A stretch of 64,000 bases of DNA from positions 1,674,001 through 1,738,000 of the forward strand of contig NZ_CP041783.1 of the NCBI RefSeq assembly GCF_007567505.1, given 5' to 3'. The notes beneath the pieces are model-generated. The model had not been told where the DNA came from. It did no database searches and saw only the letters and a program-made list of their open reading frames with translations. Positions 1-9,491 of the stretch are shown one piece after another. Within the stretch, counting starts at the first letter, position 1; each line of letters begins with the position of its first letter. The translations under genes were made by a program, and so were the position numbers. This DNA comes from Shewanella donghaensis. GTDB lineage: Bacteria > Pseudomonadota > Gammaproteobacteria > Enterobacterales > Shewanellaceae.

Positions 1-504
1 GAACGCTGACAATGCGCCTAACTGCTCTGAAGACAAACTGCCTAGCAGTTCACTAACACTCATGTTTAAGGTGTTGCTATTATCTGAATTAACATCTGCA
101 TCTGCTAGGCTAGCGTCGACAATTGGAAGTTGATGATCAAGTACTAACTTATTATCAAGATGCTTATTTTGGCCTTCCAATGTAACATCACCTTCATTGG
201 CTTGAATTGGTAACGGCAGAACTTTGCCATCTTCACCAGTATCTTTATTGCCTTCAAAGTTTTCAGCTAAATCAATTTGTGCAAAAATTAAATCAACATC
301 GGCTTCATCAATATTATCTTTTGTTAAAGATGTCTGAGTGAAAGTCTCCGTTTTATCTGTATTCACTTTTTTTGCATCTGCTTGTGACGCTTCGTTAAAA
401 GCAGACAAAAATGAATTATTATCAGCATCTTGCGTTGCGTTCTCATTAAAAGAACTCGCAGTTTTAGTGCTATTTCCAAGTAAAATATTACTCACTTGCT
501 GCAT
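1..504 (-). CDS. fliK: Flagellar hook-length control protein FliK, N-terminal part (cut by window edge)
   Basis: This is an open frame of 168 codons running off the left edge with no stop. It begins with an ATG at 502-504 (MQQVSNILLGN...). The visible part is hydrophilic, rich in Asp, Asn, Ser and Gln, and has no clear fold. That is typical of the secreted, low-conservation N-terminus of FliK, whose conserved C-terminal domain would lie outside the window. FliK measures hook length and switches the export gate from rod/hook to filament substrates. The call rests mainly on position directly downstream of fliJ in the fliEFGHIJ-K order. An alternative is an unrelated acidic protein, but synteny makes FliK much more likely. 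Confidence 0.8.
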   Translation of the reverse strand, partial: MQQVSNILLGNSTKTASSFNENATQDADNNSFLSAFNEASQADAKKVNTDKTETFTQTSLTKDNIDEADVDLIFAQIDLAENFEGNKDTGEDGKVLPLPIQANEGDVTLEGQNKHLDNKLVLDHQLPIVDASLADADVNSDNSNTLNMSVSELLGSLSSEQLGALSAF

Positions 505-666
505 AACCGACTCCAAGTCATTACATCAAAAATCAATTTATCGTTTTGATTTTATTATTGTCACATTGCTGACACTCTGTCATTGATACACAGAACAAAG
601 CAATAAAAGTGCCAAAAGTAAGTAGGAGTAAGAACGAAAATCATAAAAAGAGAACAGAAGCTCAAT

Positions 667-1113
667 CTAGCGGCGTTTTTTACGAATATATTGTTGCATG
701 GCAAATTCATCTGAATCTTTTTGTTCACGCTTGTTGGCTATTTGCAGGGCCTTCTGAGCATTCTTTTCCAATAATAACTCTACAGCTTTACGTTTTTGCT
801 GCTTTTCTTGCCAATGAACTTGTCGATGGTGGGTTTGTTTTTGCGCTTCTTTAACGGTGTTAACTTGTTGAACTAAAGCTTGGTCAACCTGTTTTATAAA
901 TTCGTGAAAAGAATGGTACTGACTGGCAGATAATACCTTTCCCTGATTCTCACCCATCTGTTTCATATACTCTAGCCGGTAATTATTTAAAGCGTCTAAT
1001 TGGCTTTCAGTTTTTTGTAATTCTAATTGAGCCGATTTAAGCTGCAAAGCAGCTTGCTCTTCAGCTTCTTTGTTTATTTTCAATACCGTAATTAGAGGAT
1101 CTGCTCGGCGCAT
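667..1113 (-). CDS. fliJ: Flagellar export chaperone/ATPase stalk protein FliJ
   Basis: A 148-residue, almost entirely charged, Gln/Lys/Glu-rich protein predicted to be a long antiparallel coiled coil, the normal size and character of FliJ. FliJ is cytoplasmic; it sits in the central pore of the FliI hexamer, links it to FlhA and helps recycle chaperones. Its ATG overlaps the fliI stop by one base (TAATG at 1111-1115), so the two are translationally coupled. The C-terminus is strongly basic (RKKRR). It lies between fliI and fliK as expected. Confidence 0.93.
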   Translation of the reverse strand: MRRADPLITVLKINKEAEEQAALQLKSAQLELQKTESQLDALNNYRLEYMKQMGENQGKVLSASQYHSFHEFIKQVDQALVQQVNTVKEAQKQTHHRQVHWQEKQQKRKAVELLLEKNAQKALQIANKREQKDSDEFAMQQYIRKKRR

Positions 1114-2450
1114 TATTTACACTGAGCAGCTATCTGCCCTACCATAAGTTGGCTATTATCAAATGAAATAACATCTTTAAAGCCCTGACGTAGAAAAGCA
1201 TTCATCGCTGGTTGTAATCTGATGGCATTATCAATTCTAGGATCGCTACCTTGTGAATAAGCACCAATAGAGATTAAGTCTCTATTTTGCTGATAAAGGG
1301 AATACATCTGTTTTACTAAACGCATAGATTCTAAATGAGCTTCACTTATCACCATAGGTGCGACACGGCTAATAGATTGCTCGATATCAATCGCAGGATA
1401 ATGACCAGAATCAGCAAGTGTTCTGGATAACACGATATGACCATCTAAAATGGCACGAGAAGCATCAGCAATCGGATCTTGTTGATCATCGCCTTCTGTT
1501 AGTACGGTATAGAATGCCGTAATAGAGCCCTGACCAGGGCCACCATTTCCAGCACGTTCAACTAATCTAGGCAGTTTGGCAAATACTGAAGGTGGATAAC
1601 CTTTGGTCGCTGGCGGCTCACCAACAGCAAGTGCGACTTCACGCTGTGCTTGAGCATAACGAGTTAAACTGTCCATCAGCAATAACACGTTATAACCTAA
1701 GTCTCTAAAATACTCGGCTATTCGAGTAGAGGTTTCACAGGCGCGTAAACGCATTAGTGGTGAAGTATCTGCAGGTGCAGCGACCACCACTGAACGAGCT
1801 CGTCCTTCAGGCCCTAGAATTTCTTCAATAAATTCTTTGACTTCTCGACCACGCTCACCAACTAAACCAACCACAATAATATCTGCAGTGGTACCACGTG
1901 TCATCATCCCTAAAAGTACACTTTTACCCACACCTGAGCCTGCAAACAAGCCCATCCGCTGACCTTTACCCACCGTTAGCATCGCATTAATTGCTCTAAC
2001 GCCGACATCAAGAGGTTCAGTAATCGCTCTTCGAGACAACGGGTTGATAGGCGGCGCATGTCTAGAAGCATTTTGATCAGTATTCAATGGTCCCAGACCA
2101 TCTAGAGGTAAACCACTGCCATCAAGCACTCTGCCCAATAAGCTTAGACCGACATTTAGTCCTGACTGCTCACCCAGTGGTTGGACTCTTGCCCCTGGCA
2201 ATACTCCTCTTAACTCATCGACTGGCATGAGATATAGCAACTCATCATCAAAGCCGACAACTTCAGCAACCAGCTCACCAGCCATGGTTTCTATTGAACA
2301 TAAACTGCCTACAGGAGCACGGCAACCTGTCGCTTCAAGTGTTAAGCCAACAACGCGCACTAATTGACCACTGGCAACGGGTCTTATTGGGCTAACTTTA
2401 CTATTTTGAAGTTTAATTTTATTCAGTAATTGATGTTGACGGTTTTGCAT
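1113..2450 (-). CDS. fliI: Flagellum-specific export ATPase FliI
   Basis: This is the F1-beta-like ATPase of the flagellar type III export apparatus. A Walker A P-loop (AGSGVGKS) lies near residue 172, [13 protein letters not shown] follows, and a Walker B region ([12 protein letters not shown]) lies near residue 255. The sequence also has the [14 protein letters not shown] segment typical of FliI. The frame is open to an ATG at 2480, but a good Shine-Dalgarno (GGTGAGG, about 2457-2463) sits just upstream of two adjacent ATGs at 2453 and 2450, so I chose 2450, giving about 445 residues. With this start the 5' end still overlaps the fliH stop (2419) by about 30 bases, implying coupled translation. 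Confidence 0.95.
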   Translation of the reverse strand: MQNRQHQLLNKIKLQNSKVSPIRPVASGQLVRVVGLTLEATGCRAPVGSLCSIETMAGELVAEVVGFDDELLYLMPVDELRGVLPGARVQPLGEQSGLNVGLSLLGRVLDGSGLPLDGLGPLNTDQNASRHAPPINPLSRRAITEPLDVGVRAINAMLTVGKGQRMGLFAGSGVGKSVLLGMMTRGTTADIIVVGLVGERGREVKEFIEEILGPEGRARSVVVAAPADTSPLMRLRACETSTRIAEYFRDLGYNVLLLMDSLTRYAQAQREVALAVGEPPATKGYPPSVFAKLPRLVERAGNGGPGQGSITAFYTVLTEGDDQQDPIADASRAILDGHIVLSRTLADSGHYPAIDIEQSISRVAPMVISEAHLESMRLVKQMYSLYQQNRDLISIGAYSQGSDPRIDNAIRLQPAMNAFLRQGFKDVISFDNSQLMVGQIAAQCK

Positions 2451-3519
2451 CATCGACCTCACCAAGTTGTGACGGTTCATTATGAATTATTTCGGCTTGA
2501 TTCGATGCTATTTGAGGTTCTGAGATTTCTGTTGCTTGAGTTTCGGGGTGGACTTCTGTTTCAGCGCTTAGAGTCTCTGTTGCAAGCGTCTCTGTAGTTA
2601 CAGCTTCAGTGGTTACAGCCTCTGTTGCAAAAGTCTCATCAGCAACAGTCTCTGCAGATAGTTCACTATTTCTAACGGAGAACTCATCAACTATCTTAGT
2701 GGTATATTGGTTTGACTCTGACTTTACCGTTTGCACATTGGCGTTAATGCCCGCAACTTGTTGTTGCAGTTCTGTGAAGGTTTGTTTCATCCTTTCTTCA
2801 ACACGTAAATCAACATTAGAACGCTCGCTTTGAATGATACAATCACCGACTTTCAGTGAGGGATCAGCCTCGATTTCCCACTTATTTTTTTCTAGCTGGC
2901 TGTCGCTATATAATTGATATACGAGAGTGGCGTCATCAGGACAAAACCTCAGTGTGACTTGCTGTTTCTTGATAGGAAGCGAGTCAACACCTTGGCGTAA
3001 AACCGATAAGATATGTTCAGGATGGGTTTGTAATTCATTACCAACAATTGATTTAGCCAAATTAATTGAAAGCTGTAATAGCTCAGCTTCCAATTCAGCA
3101 TCAAGTACCATTAATGGTTGCTCAAATTGCTGAACTAAAGCAGATAAACGTTCGAGCATATCATTAGCTTTGGTTAGGCCAACGTCATAACCCTGCTGCT
3201 CACCTTGAGCAAAACCTTCTGCATGTCCTTGCTCTAAACCTTCAAGACGGCCTTGTTCTAACCCCTTACCATGCCCTTCTGCCTGTCCTTGTGCTAAGCC
3301 TTCTTGCTCAGCTTCAGCTCGAATTTGTTCGATTTCAGCCATTGTCGGTGGTAGCAGCGGTTGTTCATCTAGAATAGGTTGAGGGTTATCTCGGCCTAAC
3401 TGGCCAAATAAATTCGATTCCACATCGTTTTTTTGCTGGGTAACATCTGGCAATTGCCAGTGACTAAAATCTACGCTGTCATCAATTTCATTTGATTTGT
3501 TGGTTTTAGATTCAGTCAT
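2419..3519 (-). CDS. fliH: Flagellar assembly protein FliH with long repetitive C-terminal tail
   Basis: FliH regulates FliI and docks it to the C-ring. The middle of this 366-residue protein has the characteristic Gly-Xaa-Xaa-Xaa-Gly run ([21 protein letters not shown] onward, about residues 68-115), then the FliH/V-ATPase E-like domain to about residue 250. The last ~90 residues are a low-complexity Thr/Glu/Ala tail with degenerate TTEA/TETLATE units, making it clearly longer than the ~230-residue enterobacterial protein. The gene lies between fliG and fliI and overlaps the fliI start. The tail is probably disordered; its role is unknown. Confidence 0.93.
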   Translation of the reverse strand: MTESKTNKSNEIDDSVDFSHWQLPDVTQQKNDVESNLFGQLGRDNPQPILDEQPLLPPTMAEIEQIRAEAEQEGLAQGQAEGHGKGLEQGRLEGLEQGHAEGFAQGEQQGYDVGLTKANDMLERLSALVQQFEQPLMVLDAELEAELLQLSINLAKSIVGNELQTHPEHILSVLRQGVDSLPIKKQQVTLRFCPDDATLVYQLYSDSQLEKNKWEIEADPSLKVGDCIIQSERSNVDLRVEERMKQTFTELQQQVAGINANVQTVKSESNQYTTKIVDEFSVRNSELSAETVADETFATEAVTTEAVTTETLATETLSAETEVHPETQATEISEPQIASNQAEIIHNEPSQLGEVDDAKPSTSITE

Positions 3520-3564
3520 TATATTGCCTAATGTTACTTCGGATTAAATTGGTGGTTATCGATG

Positions 3565-4611
3565 CTAGAGGAACTCCTCTCCGCCGCCGCCGCCAAGCAT
3601 AATTTCGCCACTGTCACTTAAACGACGCGCAATAGCAAGAATCTCTTTCTGGGCGACTTCGACTTCACTGATCCTAATTGGCCCCATGGCTTCAAGATCG
3701 TCTTTAAGTAATTCTCCCGCACGCTTCGACATATTACCAACAATTTTGTCAGATAGCTGATCATCTGCACCTTTGAGCGCTTTCATTAATACGTCTTGCT
3801 GCACTTCACGAAGTAGAGCTTGAATACCGCGATCATCGACATCAATAAGGTTTTCAAACACAAACATAAGATCTTGTATTTGTTGCGCCATTTCTTCATC
3901 TGATTCACGCATAGTTTCCATGATCTGACTTTCAACGCCTGTATCTAAGAAGTTCATGATACTCGCAGCGGCTTTCAAGCCACCCATTTTAGCGGCTTGC
4001 GCACCGCCCTGACCGGCAAACTGTTTCTCCATGATATCGTTTAACTCTTGCAATGCTGCTGGCTGAACTTCTTCTAAGTTAGCAATACGCATCATTAAGT
4101 CCAAGCGAGTATTTTCTGGGAACTGGCTAAAGATTTCTGCTGCTTGATCAGGTTCTAAATAAGAAAGAACAATGGTCTGAATTTGAGGATGTTCATTTTG
4201 AATAATCGTAGCAACTTGGCGGGCATCCATCCACTTGAGTGAGTCCAATCCTTTTGCGCCACTGCCCATGATAATTTGTTCAATCAAATTACCTGCTTTA
4301 TCTTCACCAAGTGCTGCTGTTAATGCTTTTCTAACGAACTCTTCACTGTTGAAACCAATTGAGGAAAACTTTTGAATTTCTTCAAGAAAAAGTTTATGCA
4401 CACCAATGACTTTTTCTTGACCAAAATCTTGCATTGCCGCCATCGCCATACCCACCTTTTGAACCTGTTTAGGCTCTAGGTGTTTTAATATCGAAGCTGC
4501 ATCAGCTTCGCTTAAACTCAGTAATAAAATTGCGGTTTTTTCAATACCAGAAAGATCATCAACCTTCGAGCCTGTTGATGCTTCAGCAGCTTCAGCGTTT
4601 TTATTTGCCAT
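3565..4611 (-). CDS. fliG: Flagellar motor switch protein FliG
   Basis: FliG is the rotor/switch protein of the C-ring that interacts with the stator and with FliF. This 348-residue protein has the N-terminal FliF-binding domain (GIEKTAILLLSLSEADAASILKHL), the middle EHPQIQTIVLSYLEPDQAAEI motif and the C-terminal torque domain with LMFVFENLIDVDDRGIQ and its charged residues (RAGELLKDDLEAMGPIR). It ends in a short Gly5-EEFL tail. The start overlaps the fliF stop region (4601-4611), so both are in one operon. Length and motifs are normal. Confidence 0.97.
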   Translation of the reverse strand: MANKNAEAAEASTGSKVDDLSGIEKTAILLLSLSEADAASILKHLEPKQVQKVGMAMAAMQDFGQEKVIGVHKLFLEEIQKFSSIGFNSEEFVRKALTAALGEDKAGNLIEQIIMGSGAKGLDSLKWMDARQVATIIQNEHPQIQTIVLSYLEPDQAAEIFSQFPENTRLDLMMRIANLEEVQPAALQELNDIMEKQFAGQGGAQAAKMGGLKAAASIMNFLDTGVESQIMETMRESDEEMAQQIQDLMFVFENLIDVDDRGIQALLREVQQDVLMKALKGADDQLSDKIVGNMSKRAGELLKDDLEAMGPIRISEVEVAQKEILAIARRLSDSGEIMLGGGGGEEFL

Positions 4612-6298
4612 CGTCTTGTAACCAACTCTTAATCACTTGGGTAGATAGTTCAGGTTCATTCGCGACTAATGCCCGAATTGACTTAATCATATCATCATCT
4701 TTATGCAAATTCGGAATTTGAATAGAGCCATCATCAGCATAACTATAATCAGCTTGCTGGGTGTTGAGCATTCCTAGGGTATCTGCAGCATACTGGTCTT
4801 CAATCTCTGCAAGTTCATTACCTAAACGTGTGTCCTCAGGCATTTCAATTTCATTTGTTTTGAGTAGCTTATTCAACATTGGGCGAATAACAAACAATAT
4901 GAGAACTAATACAAGGAATGCACCTAAAACAAGTTTTACAGCTCGCCAGAACCAAGGTTCTTCCCACATTTCTGGTGCAGGTAAATCTTCAATCAGCTGA
5001 TCCATGAATGGGACTGTCACTACTTCTAAAGTATCACCACGTTGACTAGTAAAGCCCATGGCGCCTTCAAGTAATCGTCTAATATTAGTTAATTCTTGCT
5101 CCGTTCGTGGCACGCGAGATACCACGCCTTCTTCATCTGGCACACCTGGTTTATAATCGATTGCGACAGAAACACTGACTCTGCGAACAACACCTACTTG
5201 TTGGCGGGTATGGCTAATGGTGGTATCTAATTCAAAATTTCGAGTGGCTTCTCTAAAAGTATTTCCACTGGCTGCACTGGCTTGTTCTGCCCCGCCCACC
5301 TCTTGAGGAATATCTGACTCCATTGGCGGCTGATTTGATAACGCGCCTGGAACTCCACCCATTGATTGACCACTAGAGTTACGCTCTATTGTCATTTCAC
5401 TGCGGACTGCGGGTAAATCGGGTGAAAAACGTTTTGCTGTTTGCTCAACAGCGGTGAAGTCCATATTCACATCAACTTGTGATGTGAAATTTTCAGGACC
5501 GAGGATCGGCATCAAGATTGATTCGACTTTATTGCGATATTCAGCTTCTTGTTGTTGAACAAGTTCAAGCTCACGACGTGCTCTTGATGAAGCAGCATCT
5601 TGGCTGCCAGAGTTTAATAAACGGCCATTGGAATCGGTAACGGTAACGCGCGTAGGTTCTAAGCCTTGTACTGCAGATGCGACGATATCGACAATAGCAT
5701 CTACTTCTTCTTGTCCTAGACTTCCGCGGCGAACACTGACAACGACAGTGGCACTCGGTTTAGATTTATTTCGCGCAAATACATTTTCTTTAGGTAACGC
5801 TAAAATCACTTTGGCACGGCTGACACTTCTTAACTCTTCAATAATACGGGCTAAGTTTACTTCTTGGCTTTGCTTTAATCGTGCTTGCTCCATGCGTTGG
5901 CTTACACCAAAGCCACTATCTTTACTTAAGTAGTCTGTTGGCTGGCTATTAGTCTCGACACCCTCACGACCTAAAAGTAGTTTCACATTTTGATATTTAT
6001 CTTCAGGAATACTCACCACATCACCAGCGATTTTATAACTGATTTTATTTTTATCGAGTACATCCAATACTTGGATCATTTCAGTAGTTTGCATTTCACC
6101 AAGAGGTCGGTATTCAGGCTCTTGCGCCCAAATCATCATGAATACAGCCAAAACTAGGCATACCGCTAACGCCAGTATCATAGTAATTTGACGCATAAAG
6201 TCTGCACCACCAAACGAACTCATCAAGCCAGGTTTATTTTCCTGCTGAATGCCGGCGTTGTCGACTGAACTTGAATCTAATACGAGGTCTGTACTCAC
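4601..6298 (-). CDS. fliF: Flagellar MS-ring protein FliF
   Basis: This 565-residue protein forms the inner-membrane MS ring, the platform on which the motor and export gate assemble. A first membrane segment lies near residues 37-57 (ILALAVCLVLAVFMMIW). The periplasmic ring-building motifs follow, with the YscJ/FliF domain RIIEELRSVSRAKVILALP. A second membrane segment is near residues 455-475, and the C-terminal FliG-binding tail ends the protein. It sits between fliE and fliG with a 38-bp gap to fliE, as in the usual fliEFGHIJK operon. Confidence 0.97.
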   Translation of the reverse strand: MSTDLVLDSSSVDNAGIQQENKPGLMSSFGGADFMRQITMILALAVCLVLAVFMMIWAQEPEYRPLGEMQTTEMIQVLDVLDKNKISYKIAGDVVSIPEDKYQNVKLLLGREGVETNSQPTDYLSKDSGFGVSQRMEQARLKQSQEVNLARIIEELRSVSRAKVILALPKENVFARNKSKPSATVVVSVRRGSLGQEEVDAIVDIVASAVQGLEPTRVTVTDSNGRLLNSGSQDAASSRARRELELVQQQEAEYRNKVESILMPILGPENFTSQVDVNMDFTAVEQTAKRFSPDLPAVRSEMTIERNSSGQSMGGVPGALSNQPPMESDIPQEVGGAEQASAASGNTFREATRNFELDTTISHTRQQVGVVRRVSVSVAIDYKPGVPDEEGVVSRVPRTEQELTNIRRLLEGAMGFTSQRGDTLEVVTVPFMDQLIEDLPAPEMWEEPWFWRAVKLVLGAFLVLVLILFVIRPMLNKLLKTNEIEMPEDTRLGNELAEIEDQYAADTLGMLNTQQADYSYADDGSIQIPNLHKDDDMIKSIRALVANEPELSTQVIKSWLQDDGK

Positions 6299-6336
6299 AA
6301 TATTTACCTATTATTCTTTAATGCTGTAACGAAAAA

Positions 6337-6678
6337 TTAAACAGGCATGCTCATAATTTCTTTATAAGCTTCTACAAGTTTATTCCTAACTTGAACAGTC
6401 GCTTCAAATGCTACGCCTGATTTTTCTCTCGCAATAACGGTATCTGATAATGTCACTGTGCTATCGCCCATTTCTAAACGAGTCGCTAAGTTACCCGCAT
6501 TCGTCTGTAATTCTGCGACACCACCAACAGCTTGAGATAGCAACTGACCAAAATCAGCACCTGTTGTATTACCGACTTGTTGAATCATATCCGGTTTGAT
6601 TGGCGAGCCTAAATTTGGAGAGATTTCGCCACGTAAGGATTGCATTTCTTGTAAAAAAGGATTTGAGCCAATCTGCAT
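6337..6678 (-). CDS. fliE: Flagellar hook-basal body complex protein FliE
   Basis: FliE is the small MS-ring/rod junction protein. This frame gives about 113 residues with the conserved C-terminus GVAFEATVQVRNKLVEAYKEIMSMPV. An in-frame ATG four codons upstream (6690) exists, but a GGAG six bases ahead of the ATG at 6678 makes MQIGSNPFL the likelier start. It is the first gene of the fliEFGHIJ-fliK transcript. A sigma-54-type promoter lies 54-69 bases upstream. Confidence 0.95.
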   Translation of the reverse strand: MQIGSNPFLQEMQSLRGEISPNLGSPIKPDMIQQVGNTTGADFGQLLSQAVGGVAELQTNAGNLATRLEMGDSTVTLSDTVIAREKSGVAFEATVQVRNKLVEAYKEIMSMPV

Positions 6679-6731
6679 TGTAATCTCCATTCGCCGGATA
6701 ATTGACGAGTTAAAACAGTTACAATAGATTT

Positions 6732-6747
6732 AGCAAGTAGGATGCCA
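6732..6747 (-). promoter_or_regulatory. Sigma-54 promoter upstream of fliE
   Basis: Read on the minus strand, the site is TGGCAT-N5-TTGCT, matching the RpoN -24/-12 consensus (TGGCAC-N5-TTGCW) at all but one base and with exact spacing. It lies 54-69 bases upstream of the chosen fliE start. In Vibrio, the fliE operon is an RpoN/FlrC-dependent class III transcript; the flrC gene lies directly upstream here. Confidence 0.82.
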
Positions 6748-6816
6748 ACAATAAATAATTTGCACCAAAGTGCGAGAAATGAAGTCTAAAGTGAGTTGAG
6801 TGAGGAATAAATAGCC

Positions 6817-6862
6817 AAAAAAGAACCGCTAGAATAACTTATAGCAGCTCTATGTTCTTTTT
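6817..6862 (-). terminator. Rho-independent terminator after flrC
   Basis: A 9-bp outer stem (AAAAAGAAC pairing GTTCTTTTT) encloses an inner GCTA/TAGC pairing. On the minus strand it ends in a run of T. It lies 19 bases past the flrC stop and before the fliE promoter. Confidence 0.65.
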
Positions 6863-6880
6863 AGTGGCAATAATAATATT

Positions 6881-8224
6881 CTATGCGGGAACTTGAATTC
6901 CTAAATCTCGCATTTTAGCCATTTTATAACGAAGGGTTCTAGCACTGATCCCCAACTTTTCAGCGACGTCTTTACGACTGCCGTTACATTGGTTTAAGGT
7001 TTCCAAAATGATGACATGTTCTTGCGCCTGCAGCTCTCCACCAAGACCATCGTTATCAGCAGCTTGTGCCGGTTGCTCTTCAACTTGCAAATTAATATCT
7101 TGTGAATCAAGAATGATATCCCCAGGACAAATAAACTCATTATTATTAAGAATTAATGCCCGTTGAATTACATTGTCTAGCTCACGTACATTACCAGGCC
7201 AGCGATAAGCTAATAGACGTCGGCAAGCGGCTTCATCAAATGCTGGAACAGGTGCTATATTAAATGCTTTGGCATGCTTAACCAGTAAATGCCGCGCTAA
7301 CGGTAAGATATCCGCAGGTCGTTGATTTAATGCAGGCCAAGTTAATGGGAACACATTAATTCGGTAATATAAGTCTTCCCTAAATGCCCCTGACATAGCC
7401 ATAGATTTAAGGTCACGGTTGGAAGTTGCCAACACTCTCACATCCAGTGAAATGGTTTTTCGTCCACCTAAACGTTCAACTTCGCGCTCTTGCAGTACCC
7501 GTAATAATTTTGCCTGCAGACTCAATTCCATTTCTGAAATTTCATCCAGCAAAATCGTGCCACCTTGAGCTTGCTCAAATTTTCCAGGACAGGCTTGATA
7601 TGCGCCGGTAAAAGCGCCTTTTTCATAACCAAATAAGGTGGCTTCGAGCATATTTTCAGGGATCGCAGCACAGTTTATGGCAATAAAAGGTTGTGTTGCT
7701 CGTGGGCTATTTTGGTGAATGTATCGGGCAAGCACTTCTTTGCCTGAGCCACTAGGTCCCATAATCATCACCGAAGCATCAGAACTGGCAACGCGTCTAG
7801 CAATGTTCAGTAGCGCCAAACTTTTGTCATCAGCCACTACGGGTTGATCGAGGTTCTGCTTTAAAGGTAAATAACGAGAGACTTGATTCAATAATACTTC
7901 TGGCGCAAATGGCTTGGCTAAATAATCAACGGCACCTAATTTAATCGCACTGACAGCACTATCAATAGTGGCAAAGGCGGTCATTAATAGCACTGGCATT
8001 TTACTTTGATGCTGCTGTAAATAATTTAATAACCCTAGCCCACCAATGCCTTCCATCTGAACATCACTGATGACCATATCAAACTCTGAGGTTTTCATCG
8101 CAATGATCGCTTCTTCGGCTGAGGCTACATCAACGCATTCATAATGCGCCAACATCAATGTATCCAATAAAGCTTCGCGAAGTGACGCATCATCTTCAAC
8201 TAACAATAACTTAGCTTCACTCAT
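6881..8224 (-). CDS. flrC: Flagellar sigma-54-dependent response regulator FlrC
   Basis: A 447-residue NtrC-type activator. The receiver domain (about 1-120) has the phospho-acceptor Asp in MVISDVQMEG. The AAA+ domain (about 140-370) has Walker A GPSGSGKE and the sigma-54-contacting GAFTGA loop. A Fis-type helix-turn-helix ends the protein (NGSRKDVAEKLGISARTLRY). FlrC, phosphorylated by FlrB, activates basal body-hook genes with RpoN. It overlaps flrB by 8 bases, so the pair is co-transcribed and translationally coupled. All key residues are present. Confidence 0.96.
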   Translation of the reverse strand: MSEAKLLLVEDDASLREALLDTLMLAHYECVDVASAEEAIIAMKTSEFDMVISDVQMEGIGGLGLLNYLQQHQSKMPVLLMTAFATIDSAVSAIKLGAVDYLAKPFAPEVLLNQVSRYLPLKQNLDQPVVADDKSLALLNIARRVASSDASVMIMGPSGSGKEVLARYIHQNSPRATQPFIAINCAAIPENMLEATLFGYEKGAFTGAYQACPGKFEQAQGGTILLDEISEMELSLQAKLLRVLQEREVERLGGRKTISLDVRVLATSNRDLKSMAMSGAFREDLYYRINVFPLTWPALNQRPADILPLARHLLVKHAKAFNIAPVPAFDEAACRRLLAYRWPGNVRELDNVIQRALILNNNEFICPGDIILDSQDINLQVEEQPAQAADNDGLGGELQAQEHVIILETLNQCNGSRKDVAEKLGISARTLRYKMAKMRDLGIQVPA

Positions 8225-9356
8225 GAAATGCCTCTGCTTGTTTTTCTTCTAAAATAAATGGAAAAGATAACCGTATTAAACAACCTTTATCTGGTTGTGA
8301 TGAAACTTGTAATGTCCCACCATGATTTCTAACCACAGTATGAACAACCGCTAAACCTAATCCTGTACCCTGGCTTTTAGTGGTAAAAAAGGGCTCAAGG
8401 ATCTGTTGCTGCATATCTACTGATAACCCTTTACCGTTATCAATCACATCAATATTAATACCTTTTTCATCAGCACCAGTAATGATCCGAATTTCAGAAG
8501 CATTCGCCTCTAAGCTATTCATCACTAAATTATTAATCGCAGAACTGAGCGCATTAGAATTAGCGAGAATTTCTTTATCAGTATGGTCAAAAAAATGTAA
8601 CGTACACTGTTTACTTTCTGCTATTGGCTCACAATTGGCCAGTACGGGATCTATTATAGTTGCAGTAGAGACAGCTGTAGCAGCACCATCCTGCTTATTT
8701 CTAGCCATAAGCAGCATGTCATTAACTTGGCGTTCTAGTTCATTCAGTCTATCCACTAACTTACCCTGAAAACGCTTTTTAGCCACATCATTTAATTTAG
8801 GACTCGCAAGGTTTGACGCATAAAGCATCGCGGCAGACAGTGGCGTGCGAACTTGATGTGCCAGTGTTGCAACCATTTTCCCCAATGCAGATAAGCGCTG
8901 TAGATGAGATAAATTCTTTTGAAGCAAACGCGTTTCAGTCAAATCAGTTAACACAATCAGCTGGCCAGGCTCCGGTGATAACGGCGTTATAGCGAGTTTA
9001 ACTCTGCGACCATCTTTTAATGAAACTTCATGTCCATCATCATCTTGCGGAGAGAAAGCGCGATTAATGATATCAAACCATTTAGCACCTTGTAGTGGAC
9101 GACCTAATAACTCTGTCGCCACTGGGTTTGCCAATGTGACGACACCATCGCCATTAAGAATTACAACACCAGATGGCATAGCCTGAAGAATATGTGCCAT
9201 TTGATTTGACATATTAGCAGCCTTTTTCGGGAGTGAATGTTCCATCTTTTCAGCAGATGAAGCCTCATCAGTGATATAGGCAGGCACAGCCACTTCACTA
9301 TAGCTTTCAGAGAATGCTTGCTGAATCGCTATTTTTTGTGCTGAATACATGTTCAC
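8217..9356 (-). CDS. flrB: Flagellar sensor histidine kinase FlrB
   Basis: A 379-residue cytoplasmic kinase without membrane segments. A PAS domain lies at about residues 55-150 (MPSGVVILNGDGVVTLANPVATELLG). The HisKA box with the phospho-His is LAHQVRTPLSAAML. The HATPase domain has N (NNLVMNSLEANA), G1 (DNGKGLS) and G2 (GTGLGLAVVH) boxes. It phosphorylates FlrC. The signal it senses is unknown. A sigma-54-like site lies about 32-47 bases upstream. Confidence 0.95.
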   Translation of the reverse strand: MNMYSAQKIAIQQAFSESYSEVAVPAYITDEASSAEKMEHSLPKKAANMSNQMAHILQAMPSGVVILNGDGVVTLANPVATELLGRPLQGAKWFDIINRAFSPQDDDGHEVSLKDGRRVKLAITPLSPEPGQLIVLTDLTETRLLQKNLSHLQRLSALGKMVATLAHQVRTPLSAAMLYASNLASPKLNDVAKKRFQGKLVDRLNELERQVNDMLLMARNKQDGAATAVSTATIIDPVLANCEPIAESKQCTLHFFDHTDKEILANSNALSSAINNLVMNSLEANASEIRIITGADEKGINIDVIDNGKGLSVDMQQQILEPFFTTKSQGTGLGLAVVHTVVRNHGGTLQVSSQPDKGCLIRLSFPFILEEKQAEAFHE

Positions 9357-9387
9357 TCCGTCAAAATAATTACTTTGATAGTGCTAA

Positions 9388-9403
9388 TGCATTTGATATG
9401 CCA
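9388..9403 (-). promoter_or_regulatory. Probable sigma-54 promoter for flrBC
   Basis: On the minus strand it reads TGGCAT-N5-ATGCA, one base off the -12 TTGCA and with correct spacing, 32-47 bases upstream of the flrB start. FlrA-dependent sigma-54 transcription of flrBC is established in Vibrio, which supports this weaker match. Confidence 0.6.
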
Positions 9404-9428
9404 GTTTAAAGTTTACTGTTCACAGAAA

Positions 9429-9462
9429 CAAAAAAAGCATGCCTATATGACATGCTTTTTTA
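9429..9462 (-). terminator. Bidirectional-type hairpin terminator after flrA
   Basis: An 11-bp stem (AAAAAAGCATG pairing CATGCTTTTTT) with a 9-base loop and T tracts on both strands, 30 bases past the flrA stop. It separates flrA from flrBC. Confidence 0.8.
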
Positions 9463-9491
9463 TTAAAATTAAAAAGTTAGCTGAAAGGATA

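Noticed and set aside
338-854. Two short plus-strand frames over fliK and fliJ
   Set aside because: They are antisense shadows of genes with strong protein support.
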